The notes: generated by a model not told the origin, from the letters alone. 64,000 nt of DNA from Candidatus Accumulibacter proximus (GCA_016709675.1 JADJMH010000001.1:620001-684000); one strand, 5' to 3'. Counted from the first letter of the stretch, positions 8,303 through 18,153 are shown. Numbers and translations: made by a program.

Positions 8303-9116
8303 TCGGCAAGACCACACCCGGAGGACCGGCAGAGGCAGTCCGCGCGCTTGCCCGTTACAGCCGACGCTGGCGGAGGTGAGCGCTGCCGCAAGTTTTTCTC
8401 GCAGCACTTGGACCCCGCGGAACACTGATGACGATCCCCTGATGACGGTCCGCCAATGCGGCTAACTGCGCCGGGAACCCGACCCTCTGATGGCAACGCT
8501 TCTGTGGAGTTCGGCCAATCGCAACTGGAACTGGAACTCGTCGATCGAAATCTCGGCGAGTTCGGGCAGTCGACGCTCGGGCTGACGGCGACGGTCTGGC
8601 AGTCGTCGGAACTGGCCGGCATCGCTCTCGCGCCTGTCATGGCCGCTGCGCAGCTCAAGCTCGCTTTTACTTGGTTTCATTGAAGTTGAATTTCTGACAG
8701 TTCGTGGGTGGCGAAGGCAAGATACTCCCAACCGACCCAAGGTTCCGTGGACAACTTCACATTGACGGCAATCAATGCAGCCATCGAAGCCGCCCACGCC
8801 AGCAGTTAAAGCCCCAACCAACCCGACGGTCGCGCCCCACCAAGGTGGTCGAAGGCGTGAATGAGTCGCTTCGATGCCTTGCTTTGCCACTGGTCATCGG
8901 CTTCCTGCCCCAGTTGCTCGGCCGCGGCGGCATCAGCAAGAAAGCCCCGGGTCTCCCCAAGACTGCTGTCGCCTTGAGCCCGCCAGCCATTCGGCAGGCA
9001 GCCAGCGAGCTTCAGGTCGCCGGCGTGGCGGCATACGAGACGGGCTGAAGGTCGGCGGGATATGCCTGGTGACACCGGCTTGATGCGCAACGATCGCAAG
9101 CGCTGGCAAGGCCGCG
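8303..9116. other. 0.8-kb stretch without a recognisable gene
   Basis: Only short overlapping ORFs in several frames are present and none resembles a known family with confidence. A short plus-strand segment (about 8749-8808) would encode a phasin-like C-terminal end, and 8500-8680 a Gln/Leu-rich stretch, but they are in different frames with stops between. It may be the remnant of a decayed gene. Confidence 0.4.
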
Positions 9117-10007
9117 CTATGCCAGCTGCCGGTACTTCCCCCACGCGCTCCAACTGAAGACCAGAAGGCCCAGCCAGATGAGGCCGAAGCTGAGCAGTTG
9201 GGCAACCCGCATCGGCTCGCCGAAGAGCCAGATCGCGGTCACGAACTGCAACGTCGGGTTGATGTACATGAGCATGCCGACGGTTGCCAGATCGAGGCGC
9301 TGGGTGGCAGCCGCAAAGGCCAACAACGGCAGGGCAGTGAGCGCGCCGGCGGCAACCAGCAAGGCAGTGGTCGTCAAGTCATGGCCGGCAAACCACATCG
9401 CCTGCCCGTTCTGCGACTGCCACCAGGCATACAGCCCGCACACCGGCAGCATGGCCAGAGTTTCCAGCCATAGGCCGGAGACGGCATCAACCGGCAAACG
9501 CTTGCGCACCAGGCCGTAGGTGCCGAACGTCCCGGCCAGGATCAGCGACAGCCAGGGCAGACTGCCGATGGCGAAGACCTCATTGGCAATCGCCGCCAAA
9601 GCCAGGGCGACCGAAAGCCATTCCAGCCGGTTCAGCCGCTCCTTGAGCACCACCAGGCCCAGCACCACGTTGACCAGCGGCGTCAGGAAATAGCCCAGGC
9701 TGGAGGCAACCACCTGCTGGTTGGCGACGGCCCACAGGAACACCAGCCAGTTGGTGCCAATCAGCGACGCGGCAATGACCAGCATCAGCAACTGCCGCCA
9801 GCTCCCGAAAACTACTGCAACCTTGTGCCACTGCCGACGCAGCGAGAGCAACAGGCCAACGAACAGGCAGGCCCAGGCGGCGCGGTTGCTCAGGACGTCC
9901 ATCGGCGAAACGTGCGCGAGCTGGCGGAAGAACAGCGGAAAGAATCCCCACATGCCATAGGCGAGCAGGCCGAAACCGACGCCGGCCAGTTGGCGGCTGG
10001 TGTTCAA
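9117..10007 (-). CDS. rarD: EamA-family transporter RarD
   Basis: 296 residues, about ten hydrophobic segments in two EamA repeats. The N-terminus (GFGLLAYGMWGFFPLFFRQLAHVSPMDVLSNRA) is diagnostic of RarD, a member of the drug/metabolite transporter superfamily whose E. coli member is tied to chloramphenicol sensitivity. The start is a TTG that overlaps the stop of a 38-codon ORF (TTGA), which suggests translational coupling. Substrate unknown. Confidence 0.87.
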   Translation of the reverse strand: MNTSRQLAGVGFGLLAYGMWGFFPLFFRQLAHVSPMDVLSNRAAWACLFVGLLLSLRRQWHKVAVVFGSWRQLLMLVIAASLIGTNWLVFLWAVANQQVVASSLGYFLTPLVNVVLGLVVLKERLNRLEWLSVALALAAIANEVFAIGSLPWLSLILAGTFGTYGLVRKRLPVDAVSGLWLETLAMLPVCGLYAWWQSQNGQAMWFAGHDLTTTALLVAAGALTALPLLAFAAATQRLDLATVGMLMYINPTLQFVTAIWLFGEPMRVAQLLSFGLIWLGLLVFSWSAWGKYRQLA

Positions 10008-10120
10008 TTGCGCAGGCTTTCGAGCGCCGCCGAGCGGTAGTCACGTCGATAGAGCACCAGCAGAATCAGCAACGCGAGGACGGCGAGCAGTAGCGGACTG
10101 AACAGCCAGCCGCTGCACAT
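10004..10120 (-). CDS. Putative 38-residue membrane peptide coupled to rarD
   Basis: A small ORF (ATG at 10120) whose stop TGA overlaps the TTG start of rarD. It starts MCSGWLFSPLLLAVLALL and continues to a basic YRRDYRS segment: one hydrophobic helix of about 18 residues followed by a positive flank, the pattern of a single-pass membrane peptide. No clear ribosome site. It might be only a coupling ORF, or a small protein partner of the transporter. Confidence 0.4.
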   Translation of the reverse strand: MCSGWLFSPLLLAVLALLILLVLYRRDYRSAALESLRN

Positions 10121-10137
10121 GGCACTCGATACCCGGC

Positions 10138-11142
10138 TTAAGGCAGGATCGGCGCAGTGAAGCGCTCGTCGCTGGTCAGCGTGTTGAGGAAGGCGACGAG
10201 CTGGCCGATCTCCTTCTCGGAAAGCTTGCGGTCGATCAGCAGACCACTCTTGTTCGCATCCGCCTTGCCGCCCGACGCCATATAGCGCACTGCCCCCTCG
10301 AGGCTGCCGACGCTGCCATCATGGAAGTAGGGGCCGGCGATGCCGACCGAACGCAGCGACGGCGTCTTGAACGCCGACAGGTCCTTCGCATCCTTGGTCA
10401 CCGCCTGCCGGCCGGGATCCGGATTGGTCTTGCCGGCTTCGAGGCCAACGTTGTGAAACAGAGTGTCGCTGTAAAGCGGCGGCGTGTGGCAGGCGGCGCA
10501 GCCCGCCTTGCCGACGAACAGCTCATGACCCGCCACCGCATCAGCCGACACGGCCGTCGTGTCGCCGGCGACATGGCGGTCCCAGGGCGCCTCGCCGCTG
10601 TTGAGCGTGCGCAGGAACGCGGCGAGCGCCTTGGGAATGTTGTCCGCGTCCGGTGCGGCGCCGAAGACCTTCTGGAACCCGGCCTGGTAGCCGGGAACGG
10701 CAGCGATCACGGCGGCGGCCTTGACCGGGTCGGCACCTATCTGAGCCTTCCAGGCGGCGGTGATCTGACCTTCCAGCGTCTTGGCGCGACCATCCCAGTA
10801 CCATGACGTGTAATAGCCGGTGTTATAGACGCTGGGCGTGTGACGCGTGTTCATGCCGCCGCCAACCTTGCGCGACAGCGGCAGACCGTCGGTCCAGCCG
10901 AGGTGCCGGTAGTGGCAGCCCTGACAGGCCATGCTGCCATCGCCCGAAAGGCGTGGATCAAAGAACAGCTGCTTGCCGAGCGCGGCCTTTTCCGGCGTCG
11001 TCGGGTTGTCGGCAGGATCAGGTGGTGCCGGCAGGGCTGAAGAGCGGGCGTAGCCGGCGCCGCCTTGCGACACGGTCACACAGCCCAGCCCAGCGACGGC
11101 AACACCGGCGGCAAGCAAGCAGGCTCGGAGTGGCTTTCTCAT
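10138..11142 (-). CDS. Di-haem cytochrome c peroxidase (CcpA/MauG family)
   Basis: 334 residues from the ATG at 11142, chosen because GAGGAG lies 8 bases upstream. The N-terminal hydrophobic signal ends near a cysteine (AGLGC), possibly a lipid anchor. Two c-haem sites, CQGCH and CAACH, lie in the N- and C-terminal domains as in bacterial cytochrome c peroxidases, which reduce periplasmic H2O2 with electrons from cytochrome c. Typical tail motif GPYFHDGSVGSLEGAVRYMA. Its neighbours are iron-storage genes. Confidence 0.88.
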   Translation of the reverse strand: MRKPLRACLLAAGVAVAGLGCVTVSQGGAGYARSSALPAPPDPADNPTTPEKAALGKQLFFDPRLSGDGSMACQGCHYRHLGWTDGLPLSRKVGGGMNTRHTPSVYNTGYYTSWYWDGRAKTLEGQITAAWKAQIGADPVKAAAVIAAVPGYQAGFQKVFGAAPDADNIPKALAAFLRTLNSGEAPWDRHVAGDTTAVSADAVAGHELFVGKAGCAACHTPPLYSDTLFHNVGLEAGKTNPDPGRQAVTKDAKDLSAFKTPSLRSVGIAGPYFHDGSVGSLEGAVRYMASGGKADANKSGLLIDRKLSEKEIGQLVAFLNTLTSDERFTAPILP

Positions 11143-11396
11143 TTCTTTGTCTCCTCCTCGGTTGATCACATGAAACAGAGTAACACCGGCCAAGGCCGAA
11201 GCGCAAAGACCAGGCTACACGTGCAATTCGGGCACGATTCCTCCGCCTCTCCACCAAACTTCTATTCCCACGCTTGGAGTTCAGGAAGAGACCACACGGA
11301 ATTCAACCCAGCCACGACCAGATTGAGGCGACCGGGGACAAGCGCAAGCTGACGACTTGACCCTTGCTCTTGCCTAGGGTTGCAGATCGACATGGC

Positions 11397-11600
11397 TCAA
11401 ACCGTCGTCCGCTTGACCTTGGCCGCCTGGCGCTGACTTTCGTTCGCCTCTGCCAGGCACCGCCGGGCATGGGTCGCGCAACTGCCACATTCGCTGGTAA
11501 CGCCCAGATCGCGCCGCAGGTCTTTCAAGTTGCGTGCGCCAGCCTCTGCAGCTTCGCGGATCTGGCGGTCGGTGACGGCCATGCAGACGCAGACGTACAA
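11397..11600 (-). CDS. bfd: Bacterioferritin-associated ferredoxin
   Basis: 67 residues. Cysteines in CVC (4-6) and CGSC (about 38-41) form the [2Fe-2S] site of Bfd, which docks on bacterioferritin and reduces the mineral core to release iron. It lies 73 bases downstream of the two bacterioferritin genes on the same strand. Confidence 0.92.
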   Translation of the reverse strand: MYVCVCMAVTDRQIREAAEAGARNLKDLRRDLGVTSECGSCATHARRCLAEANESQRQAAKVKRTTV

Positions 11601-11673
11601 GAAAATTCTCCAGAAAGAGAGGGAATCGCAGCTCTGGCCAGCGAGCGGGCGGTCACGCGCAGGCGCTTTCCTT

Positions 11674-12156
11674 TCAGTCGCCGGCCGGATCGATGTGTGC
11701 CTGCAGATAGTTTGCCAGCGTCAGGTCGTCAATCAGGCTGTGCTGCGTCTCCAGCCAGTCGATGGCTTCTTCGCAGTGCTCCAGCAGGTCTTCCAGCAGG
11801 TCGCGGCTGACGTAGTCCTGCAGCTCTTCACACAGTGCAATACTCTCGATCAGCAGCGAGCGCTGGAGCTCGCGCTCGTACTTGAGATCGCACTGCAGAC
11901 ATTCGACGACGTTTTCGCCAATCAGCAGCTTGCCAAGGCTCTGCAGGTTGGGCAGGCCCTCGAGAAAGAGGACGCGATCGATCAGTTTGTCGGCTTCCTT
12001 CATGACCCGGATGGACTGCTTGTAGCGGTAGTCGTTGAGCTTCTCCAGGCCCCAGTGGCGGAACAGGCGGGCGTGCAGGAAGTACTGGTTGATCGCCGTC
12101 AGTTCGTTTTTCAGCACCTTGTTCAGGGCGCCGATAATTCTCTTGTCACCTTTCAT
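11674..12156 (-). CDS. bfr: Bacterioferritin, haem-binding subunit lacking a complete ferroxidase site
   Basis: 160 residues, four-helix ferritin. The haem ligand Met52 is present (RVMKEAD). Of the six ferroxidase ligands of E. coli Bfr (E18, E51, H54, E94, E127, H130) only E18 and E94 remain; the others are Val51, Glu54 and Cys/Ala at the positions of E127/H130. The partner gene 12 bases upstream has the opposite pattern, so the two subunits probably co-assemble, as described for paired bacterioferritins in Neisseria, Magnetospirillum and Pseudomonas putida. Confidence 0.92.
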   Translation of the reverse strand: MKGDKRIIGALNKVLKNELTAINQYFLHARLFRHWGLEKLNDYRYKQSIRVMKEADKLIDRVLFLEGLPNLQSLGKLLIGENVVECLQCDLKYERELQRSLLIESIALCEELQDYVSRDLLEDLLEHCEEAIDWLETQHSLIDDLTLANYLQAHIDPAGD

Positions 12157-12168
12157 CGCTGCGCCTCT

Positions 12169-12654
12169 CTATGCCGGGTTGCCAGAGTCGATCTGGCTCT
12201 GTTGATAGTTCTTGAGGCCGACCAGTTCGATCAGGCGAAGCTGCTTTTCGAGGTAGTAGGCGTGATCCATCTCGGTGTCTTCGAGTTGAACGGCGAGCAT
12301 GTCGCGGGTGACGTAATCCTGGGCCTTCTCGCAGGCAGCCATCGCCTTCTTCAGCTCGCCGACGACATGGTATTCGTAGTCGAGATCCGACTGGAGCATC
12401 TCCGGGACGGTCGAGCCGATCTTGAGCACGCTCCGCTTGCTCATGTCGGGCGTACCTTCGAGGAAAAGAATCCGCTGGATGATCGCCAGGGCGTGCTGTC
12501 GCTCGTGCTCGGATTCGTGCAGCGCCTTTTCGGCCAGTCGGGTGAAGCCCTTGTCCGCATACATTTCGCCGTGGATGAGGTACTGGTCGACGGCGGACAA
12601 TTCCCCAGCCAGAAGGGCGTTCAGGATGTTGATGATTTTTTCGTCGCTCTTCAT
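12169..12654 (-). CDS. bfr: Bacterioferritin, ferroxidase subunit lacking the haem-ligand methionine
   Basis: 161 residues. The ferroxidase ligands E18, E51, H54 (SEHERQHA), and the equivalents of E94, E127 and H130 (DTEMDH) are all present, but the haem-ligand position 52 is Arg instead of Met. It would oxidise Fe(II) while the neighbouring subunit carries haem for Bfd-driven release. First gene of the bfr-bfr-bfd unit on the minus strand. Confidence 0.92.
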   Translation of the reverse strand: MKSDEKIINILNALLAGELSAVDQYLIHGEMYADKGFTRLAEKALHESEHERQHALAIIQRILFLEGTPDMSKRSVLKIGSTVPEMLQSDLDYEYHVVGELKKAMAACEKAQDYVTRDMLAVQLEDTEMDHAYYLEKQLRLIELVGLKNYQQSQIDSGNPA

Positions 12655-12870
12655 GAGGCTCTCCGAAAACTGTTGAAAACAATGATTGAAACCGAATGAC
12701 TGGCTGAAAAACTGTCAACCGGCCGGCAGCGGGCAGTCGAGCCATTGACCGCCATCCCTGCCAGTCCCGTCCCAATTGACAGCAGACGCCGCGGCCAGTT
12801 CAACCTCATCGGCCGGCCTTCCTGGCCATTGGCAAACAGCGGTCGACGCGTTTCCGCGACGGGACCGCGC

Positions 12871-15800
12871 TCAAAAGCCTTCCCACATCTTCTGCAGGCG
12901 TTTGCTCGAGACCGGCACCGGCGTCCGCAGCTCCTGGGCAAACAACTGGACGCGCAATTCCTCGAGCAGCCAGCGAAACTGCTCGAGTTGCGGATCGTTG
13001 ACGCCCTGCCTGGCGAGCACACTGGCGCGGCGCTCGTAATTGGCCCATAGCGGCGCCAGCTCGGCCAGCAGGCGCGCATCACGCGCCGCGCCGGGCGCAC
13101 CGCCCGCTTTCAGCTTGTCGAGACGCAGCGCAATCGCCTGCAGGTAGCGCGGATAGTGCTGCAGACGCTCGAAAGGCGTCTCGATGATGAAGCGCTGGTT
13201 GAGCAGCCGCGCCAGTTGGCCATTGATATCCTGCACCGTCGCGGCAAAGGCCTTGAACGCCGGCAGCTTCTTCTGCAGCGCCTGCCAATCGCTGAGCACC
13301 TGCCCGACCAGGCGGCAGATCTCCTGCGCCAGCAGGCCGACCCGCGGCTTGGCCTCGAGGCAGCGCGCGCGAAAAGTCGCCGCATCGGTCGGCCAGGGCT
13401 CGACCAGGCAGGCGCGCGCGCAGCTCAGGTCGATCAACTGCCGCCGCAGTTCATCGAGCGTGCCGAGCGCCATGAACTGCATCGCCATCTGGTTGAGCCC
13501 CGGCAGGTTCTTCTCCAGATACTTGAGCTGTTCGCGGAACTGCAGCATGAACAGGCGCAGCAACCCCGCCCGGTGTACCTGCTGCGCCTCGGCCGGCGTA
13601 TCGTAGACACGCAGCGAAACGCTGTCGCCGTCGTCGACCAGACCGGGGTAGCCGAGCACCCGCTGACCGCCACCCACGCTCACCTCCATCAGCTCGGGCA
13701 GTTCGCCAAAGGTCCAGTCGCGCATTCCCGCATACTCGCCCGGCGTTTCGTGCAGCTCCGAAAACTCGTGCCGGGCTTCACGCCCCCACTCGGCGCGCAG
13801 TTCGTTCAGGTTGCGGCTCATCCCCAGCTGCCGCCCGTTCTCGTCGAGCAGGCGAAAGTTGAACGACAGGTGCGCCGGCAAGGCGTCGGGGCGAAAGGCG
13901 TCAGGGGTAATCTCCCAGCCGCGTGCGTTGAGCCCGCGCGACTGGAGGACGAAGTGAATCAGCGCCAGCACCAATGACTTGTCCGAAGGCGGCACCTGCG
14001 CGACGAATTCGGCGGCGAACTCGGGCACCGGCACCAGCTTGGCGCGCAGCCGCTGCGGCAGCGTCTTCACCAGTTGCCCCACCTTCTCCTTGAGCAGGCC
14101 GGGCACCAGCCACTCGCAGCGTGCGGCCGGAATCTGGTTCAACTGCGCCAGCGGCACGGTCAGCGTCACGCCATCGCGCGGACTGCCGGGCTCGAAGTGG
14201 TAGGCCAGCTCGTAATCGACACCGGCGAGCCGCAGCTGGTGCGGAAAGGCCTCGCTGGTCACGCCGGCGGCCTCGTGCCGCATCAGGTCTTCGCGCTGCA
14301 GGTAGAGCAGACGCGGCGTCTCGCGCTCGGCCTCGCGCCGCCACTTGTCGAAGGCTGCGCCGCTGTAGAGATCCGGCGGGATCAGACGGTCATAGAAGGC
14401 AAAAATCAGCTCGTCGTCGACCAGCACGTCGGGCCGGCGCGACTTGTGCTCGAGCGTTTCGATGTCGAGCATCAGCTGCTGGTTGTGCGTGTAGAAACCC
14501 CAACGACGCTCGAACTCCTCGCTGACCTCGCCGCCGACCAGCGCCTGGCGGATGAAAATCTCGCGCGCCGCCGGCGGATTCAGCGGCCCGAAGTTCACCC
14601 GCCGGCGCGCATCGACGACGATGCCGTAGAGCGTGATGCGCTCGAAAGCGATCGCCTGCATCGCCTTCTTTTCCCAGTGCGGGTCGAACCAGCTGCGCTT
14701 GAGGAGATGCGCGCCGACGCGTTCGAGCCACTCGGGCTCGATGCGCGCGACGCAGCGCGCGAAAAGGCGCGTGGTCTCGCTGATCTCGGCAGCGACAATC
14801 CACTTGCCGGCTTTCTTCTGCAGCGCCGAGCCCGGATGGATCAGGAACTTGATGCCGCGCGCGCCGAGGTAATGCGCCGACTCTTCCGACTTGCAACCGA
14901 GGTTGCCGAGCAGCCCGGCGAGCAACGCACGATGGATGGCGTCGTAGGTCGCCGGCAAGGCGTTCTCGCGCCATTGATGCTCGGCGGCCAGCGCGTGCAA
15001 CTGGCTGTGGATGTCGCGCCACTCGCGCATGCGCAGCGCCGAGAGGAAATTCTCGTGGCACGCCTCGACCAGCTTGCGCTGTGACTTGCGGTGTTCGACC
15101 TCGGCCTGATACCAGTCCCAGAGCCTGAGCCAGGAAAGAAACTCCGACTTCTCGTCGGCGAACCTGCGGTGCGCGGCGTCGGCCGTCCCCTGCCGCTCCT
15201 GCGGCCGCTCGCGCGGATCCTGCACCGACAGTGCGGCGGCGATCACCAGCACCTCGCGCAGGCAGCCCTCGTCGCGTGCGGCGACGATCATCCGCCCCAG
15301 CCGCGGATCGAGCGGCATCTTCGCCAGTTCCTGGCCGGTCGGCGTCAGCGCATGTTCGGCGGTGACCGCGCCCAGTTCGAGCAGCAACTGGTAACCGTCG
15401 CTGATCGCCTTGCGCGGCGGGGCCTCGAGGAAAGGAAACTCCTCGATGTCGCCAAGGCGCAGCGCCTTCATGCGCAGGATCACCCCCGCCAGCGACGAGC
15501 GCACGATCTCCGGATCGGCGTACGCCGGCCGCAGGGCGAAATCCTGCTCGTCGTAAAGCCGGATGCACACCCCCGCCGCGACCCGCCCGCAACGCCCGGA
15601 ACGCTGGTTGGCCGAAGCCTGCGCGACCTTCTCGATCTGCAGCTGCTCGACCTTGTTGCGGTAGGAATAGCGCTTGACGCGCGCCAGCCCTGAATCGACG
15701 ACGTAGCGGATTCCCGGCACGGTCAGCGAGGTCTCGGCGACGTTGGTCGCCAGCACGATGCGGCGGCCGACGTGCGGCCGGAAAATGCGGCTCTGCTCCT

Positions 15801-16800
15801 CGGCGGACAGGCGGGCAAACAGCGGCAGGATCTCGGTGTGCGGCGGGTGATGCTTGCGCAGCACTTCGGCCGCGTCGCGGATCTCGCGCTCGCCAGGCAG
15901 AAAGACCAGCACGTCGCCCGGCCCGACACGATGCAGTTCGTCGCAGGCGTCGGCAATCGCGTCGTACAGATCGCGCTCGTCGTCCGGTGCGGCGTTACTC
16001 GCCGCATTGGCCGTCGCGTCGCCTGGCGCCTTCTGCAGCGGACGATAACGCACTTCGACCGGATACAGCCGGCCCGACACCTCGATCACCGGCGCGCCAC
16101 CGAAATGCTGCGAAAAGCGCTCGGCATCGATCGTCGCCGAAGTGATGATCAGCTTCAGGTCGCGCCGCTTCGGTAGCAGCTGCTTGAGGTAGCCGAGCAG
16201 GAAGTCGATGTTCAGGCTGCGCTCGTGCGCCTCGTCGATGATCAGTGTGTCATATTGTTCGAGCCAGGGGTCGCCCTGCGTCTCGGCAAGGAGGATGCCG
16301 TCGGTCATCAACTTGATGAACGCATCGGGCGCCGTACGGTCGCTGAAGCGGATCTTGTAGCCGACCAGGCGGCCGAACTCGCTCTGCAGTTCCTGCGCGA
16401 TGCGCATCGCCGTCGCGCGCGCGGCGATGCGCCGCGGCTGCGTGTGACCGATCAGGCCAGTCGTTCCACGGCCCAGTTCAAGACAGATTTTCGGGATCTG
16501 GGTCGTCTTGCCGGAGCCGGTTTCGCCACAGACGATGACCACGGGGTGCTTCGCGATCAGCGCGGCGATTTCGTCGCGACGGGCGTTGACCGGCAGGTCG
16601 TCGGCGAACTCGGGCTGCGGCAGGCGCGCGCGGCGGGCCGCGACGGCCGCGCGCGATCTGCCGAGGAGCTCGTCGCGCTGCGCCTGCAGCGCATCGCGCT
16701 TGCTGCCGAAAACGTGCCGCAGGTCGCGCGCCATCGACCGCAAACGGCGCTGATCGAGTGCCAGGCAGTCAGCGAAGGGGTCAGCCGGCAGGGGTGGCAT
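12871..16800 (-). CDS. hrpA: ATP-dependent RNA helicase HrpA
   Basis: 1309 residues, near E. coli HrpA (1300). Walker A is GETGSGKTTQIPK, motif II is DEAH (LIIDEAHERS), motif III SATI, and motif VI is in QRSGRCGRV. The winged-helix, HA2 and OB segments follow, then the long C-terminal extension specific to HrpA. DEAH-box helicase of RNA metabolism and stalled ribosome rescue. It stands alone and is intact, against the frameshifted genes that follow. Confidence 0.96.
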   Translation of the reverse strand: MPPLPADPFADCLALDQRRLRSMARDLRHVFGSKRDALQAQRDELLGRSRAAVAARRARLPQPEFADDLPVNARRDEIAALIAKHPVVIVCGETGSGKTTQIPKICLELGRGTTGLIGHTQPRRIAARATAMRIAQELQSEFGRLVGYKIRFSDRTAPDAFIKLMTDGILLAETQGDPWLEQYDTLIIDEAHERSLNIDFLLGYLKQLLPKRRDLKLIITSATIDAERFSQHFGGAPVIEVSGRLYPVEVRYRPLQKAPGDATANAASNAAPDDERDLYDAIADACDELHRVGPGDVLVFLPGEREIRDAAEVLRKHHPPHTEILPLFARLSAEEQSRIFRPHVGRRIVLATNVAETSLTVPGIRYVVDSGLARVKRYSYRNKVEQLQIEKVAQASANQRSGRCGRVAAGVCIRLYDEQDFALRPAYADPEIVRSSLAGVILRMKALRLGDIEEFPFLEAPPRKAISDGYQLLLELGAVTAEHALTPTGQELAKMPLDPRLGRMIVAARDEGCLREVLVIAAALSVQDPRERPQERQGTADAAHRRFADEKSEFLSWLRLWDWYQAEVEHRKSQRKLVEACHENFLSALRMREWRDIHSQLHALAAEHQWRENALPATYDAIHRALLAGLLGNLGCKSEESAHYLGARGIKFLIHPGSALQKKAGKWIVAAEISETTRLFARCVARIEPEWLERVGAHLLKRSWFDPHWEKKAMQAIAFERITLYGIVVDARRRVNFGPLNPPAAREIFIRQALVGGEVSEEFERRWGFYTHNQQLMLDIETLEHKSRRPDVLVDDELIFAFYDRLIPPDLYSGAAFDKWRREAERETPRLLYLQREDLMRHEAAGVTSEAFPHQLRLAGVDYELAYHFEPGSPRDGVTLTVPLAQLNQIPAARCEWLVPGLLKEKVGQLVKTLPQRLRAKLVPVPEFAAEFVAQVPPSDKSLVLALIHFVLQSRGLNARGWEITPDAFRPDALPAHLSFNFRLLDENGRQLGMSRNLNELRAEWGREARHEFSELHETPGEYAGMRDWTFGELPELMEVSVGGGQRVLGYPGLVDDGDSVSLRVYDTPAEAQQVHRAGLLRLFMLQFREQLKYLEKNLPGLNQMAMQFMALGTLDELRRQLIDLSCARACLVEPWPTDAATFRARCLEAKPRVGLLAQEICRLVGQVLSDWQALQKKLPAFKAFAATVQDINGQLARLLNQRFIIETPFERLQHYPRYLQAIALRLDKLKAGGAPGAARDARLLAELAPLWANYERRASVLARQGVNDPQLEQFRWLLEELRVQLFAQELRTPVPVSSKRLQKMWEGF

Positions 16801-17059
16801 TCGCGCTTGCGGAGAAGGGGAGCGGACTGAGGATCATCGGTCGAGGAAAATGGGCAACAGTAGCCAGACCTGTGCCGCAAGGACCCATCGTCGCGCCTGG
16901 CACATCGGCATCCGGGCGTGGCGGTCTCGCAGCGTCGCAGGTTTGGTCAGGCCGCAAGCCGTAAGCCAACAGCCCGCGCCAGGAACGTCCGGTTACGCTG
17001 CGCTGACCCGACCTGCGAAGGTGGCCGCGCATGGCCGTGAAGAGTCCCACCAACACATT

Positions 17060-18064
17060 CTACCCCAGTGTGTCGAGTGGACTCCGAACCCCTCGCCCCC
17101 CGCGTTTGAGCACGTGCGTGTAGATCATTGTCGTGCTCACATCGGCGTGGCCCAGCAGTTCCTGCACCGTGCGGATGTCGTAGCCGGTATCGAGCAGCGA
17201 TGTGGCGAACGAATGGCGTAGGGTGTGCGGCGTGGCCAGCTTGGTGATGCCCGCCGCGATCACGGCCTTCTTCATGGCCCGCTGCAGCAGCTTTTCGTCG
17301 ACATGATGGCGGCGCTCCAGCCCGCTGCGCGGATCGATCGAGTAACTCCCGGATGGGAAAACATACTGCCAACTCCAGGTCTGGTTGGCCGCCGGATACT
17401 TACGTTCGAGTGCAAACGGCAAGTACACGCCGGCTTTCCCCTGTCGCAGATCGTCCTCGAAGATCCGTCTGCGACGGACCAGATGCTCGCGCAGATCCGC
17501 TATCAGCGCTTCCGGCAGCATCGTTACGCGATCCTTGGCTCCCTTGCCGTCGCGAACCAGTATCTCCCGCTGCTCGAAATCGAGATCCTTCACCCGCAAG
17601 CGAACGCATTCCATCAGGCGCATGCCGCTGCCGTAGAGCAAACGGGCGAGCAGCGCGTACACTCACTGCATCCGGTCGAGAACGCGTTGCACCTCGTTGC
17701 CCGACAGCACCACCGGCAAGCGCGCCGGCCGCTTGGCTCGCACCAGGCCGTCGAGCCACGGCAGGTCAACGCCCAGGACCTCCCGGTAAAGGAACAACAA
17801 GGCCGACAGCGCCTGGTTCTGGGTCGCCGCGGCCACCCGGCCTTCCACGGCCAGGTGCGTGAGAAAGGCCTCGACTTCGTCCGCGCCCATTTCTCGCGGA
17901 TGGCGCTTATGGTGGAAGAGAATGAATCGCCTGGCCCATTGAACATACTGTCCTTCGGTTCGGATACTATAGTGCTTCAGCCGGATGCGGTCGCGAAGCT
18001 GATCGAGCAGCCTGGGTTCCGAAGGTGTGTTTTTCGTCCCATCAGGCGTGTTCATCGTCGGCAC
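17060..18064 (-). pseudogene. intI: Integron integrase IntI, interrupted by one in-frame TGA
   Basis: Residues 1-133 end at a TGA (17663-17665) and the frame continues at once as VYALLARLLYGSGMRLMECVRL. A tyrosine recombinase with R (GSGMRLME), K (GKGAKDRV), H-x-x-R (HTLRHSF), H (LGHAD) and Y (MIYTHV). The segment ALERKYP...WSWQYVFPS is the extra helix region found in IntI but not in XerC/XerD, so this is an integron integrase rather than a Xer or phage enzyme. Reverting TGA to GGA would restore one 334-residue protein. Its orientation, away from the cassettes on the plus strand, is the usual one. Confidence 0.9.
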
Positions 18065-18116
18065 CTTTCAAGAAATCAAGAGGATACAAAGGATGAACCG
18101 TAGTATACGCCTTTTA

Positions 18117-18132
18117 CTGTACGTTTATACAC
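18117..18132 (-). promoter_or_regulatory. LexA-like box upstream of intI
   Basis: CTGT-N8-ACAC (CTGTACGTTTATACAC), one base away from the CTGT-N8-ACAG consensus, 53 bases upstream of the intI start. A TATACT -10-like element on the minus strand (18103-18108) lies just downstream of the box. SOS control of intI through LexA is established for Vibrio and class 1 integrons. Confidence 0.45.
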
Positions 18133-18153
18133 CCTTTTAGGTGTCTACTTCAC

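Noticed and set aside
14074..15084. Long plus-strand ORFs across hrpA
   Set aside because: Antisense of an intact, well-conserved helicase; no ribosome sites or motifs.
17060..18064. XerC/XerD or phage integrase as the identity of the split recombinase
   Set aside because: The ALERKYP...WQYVFPS insert is specific to integron integrases, and attC sites follow downstream.
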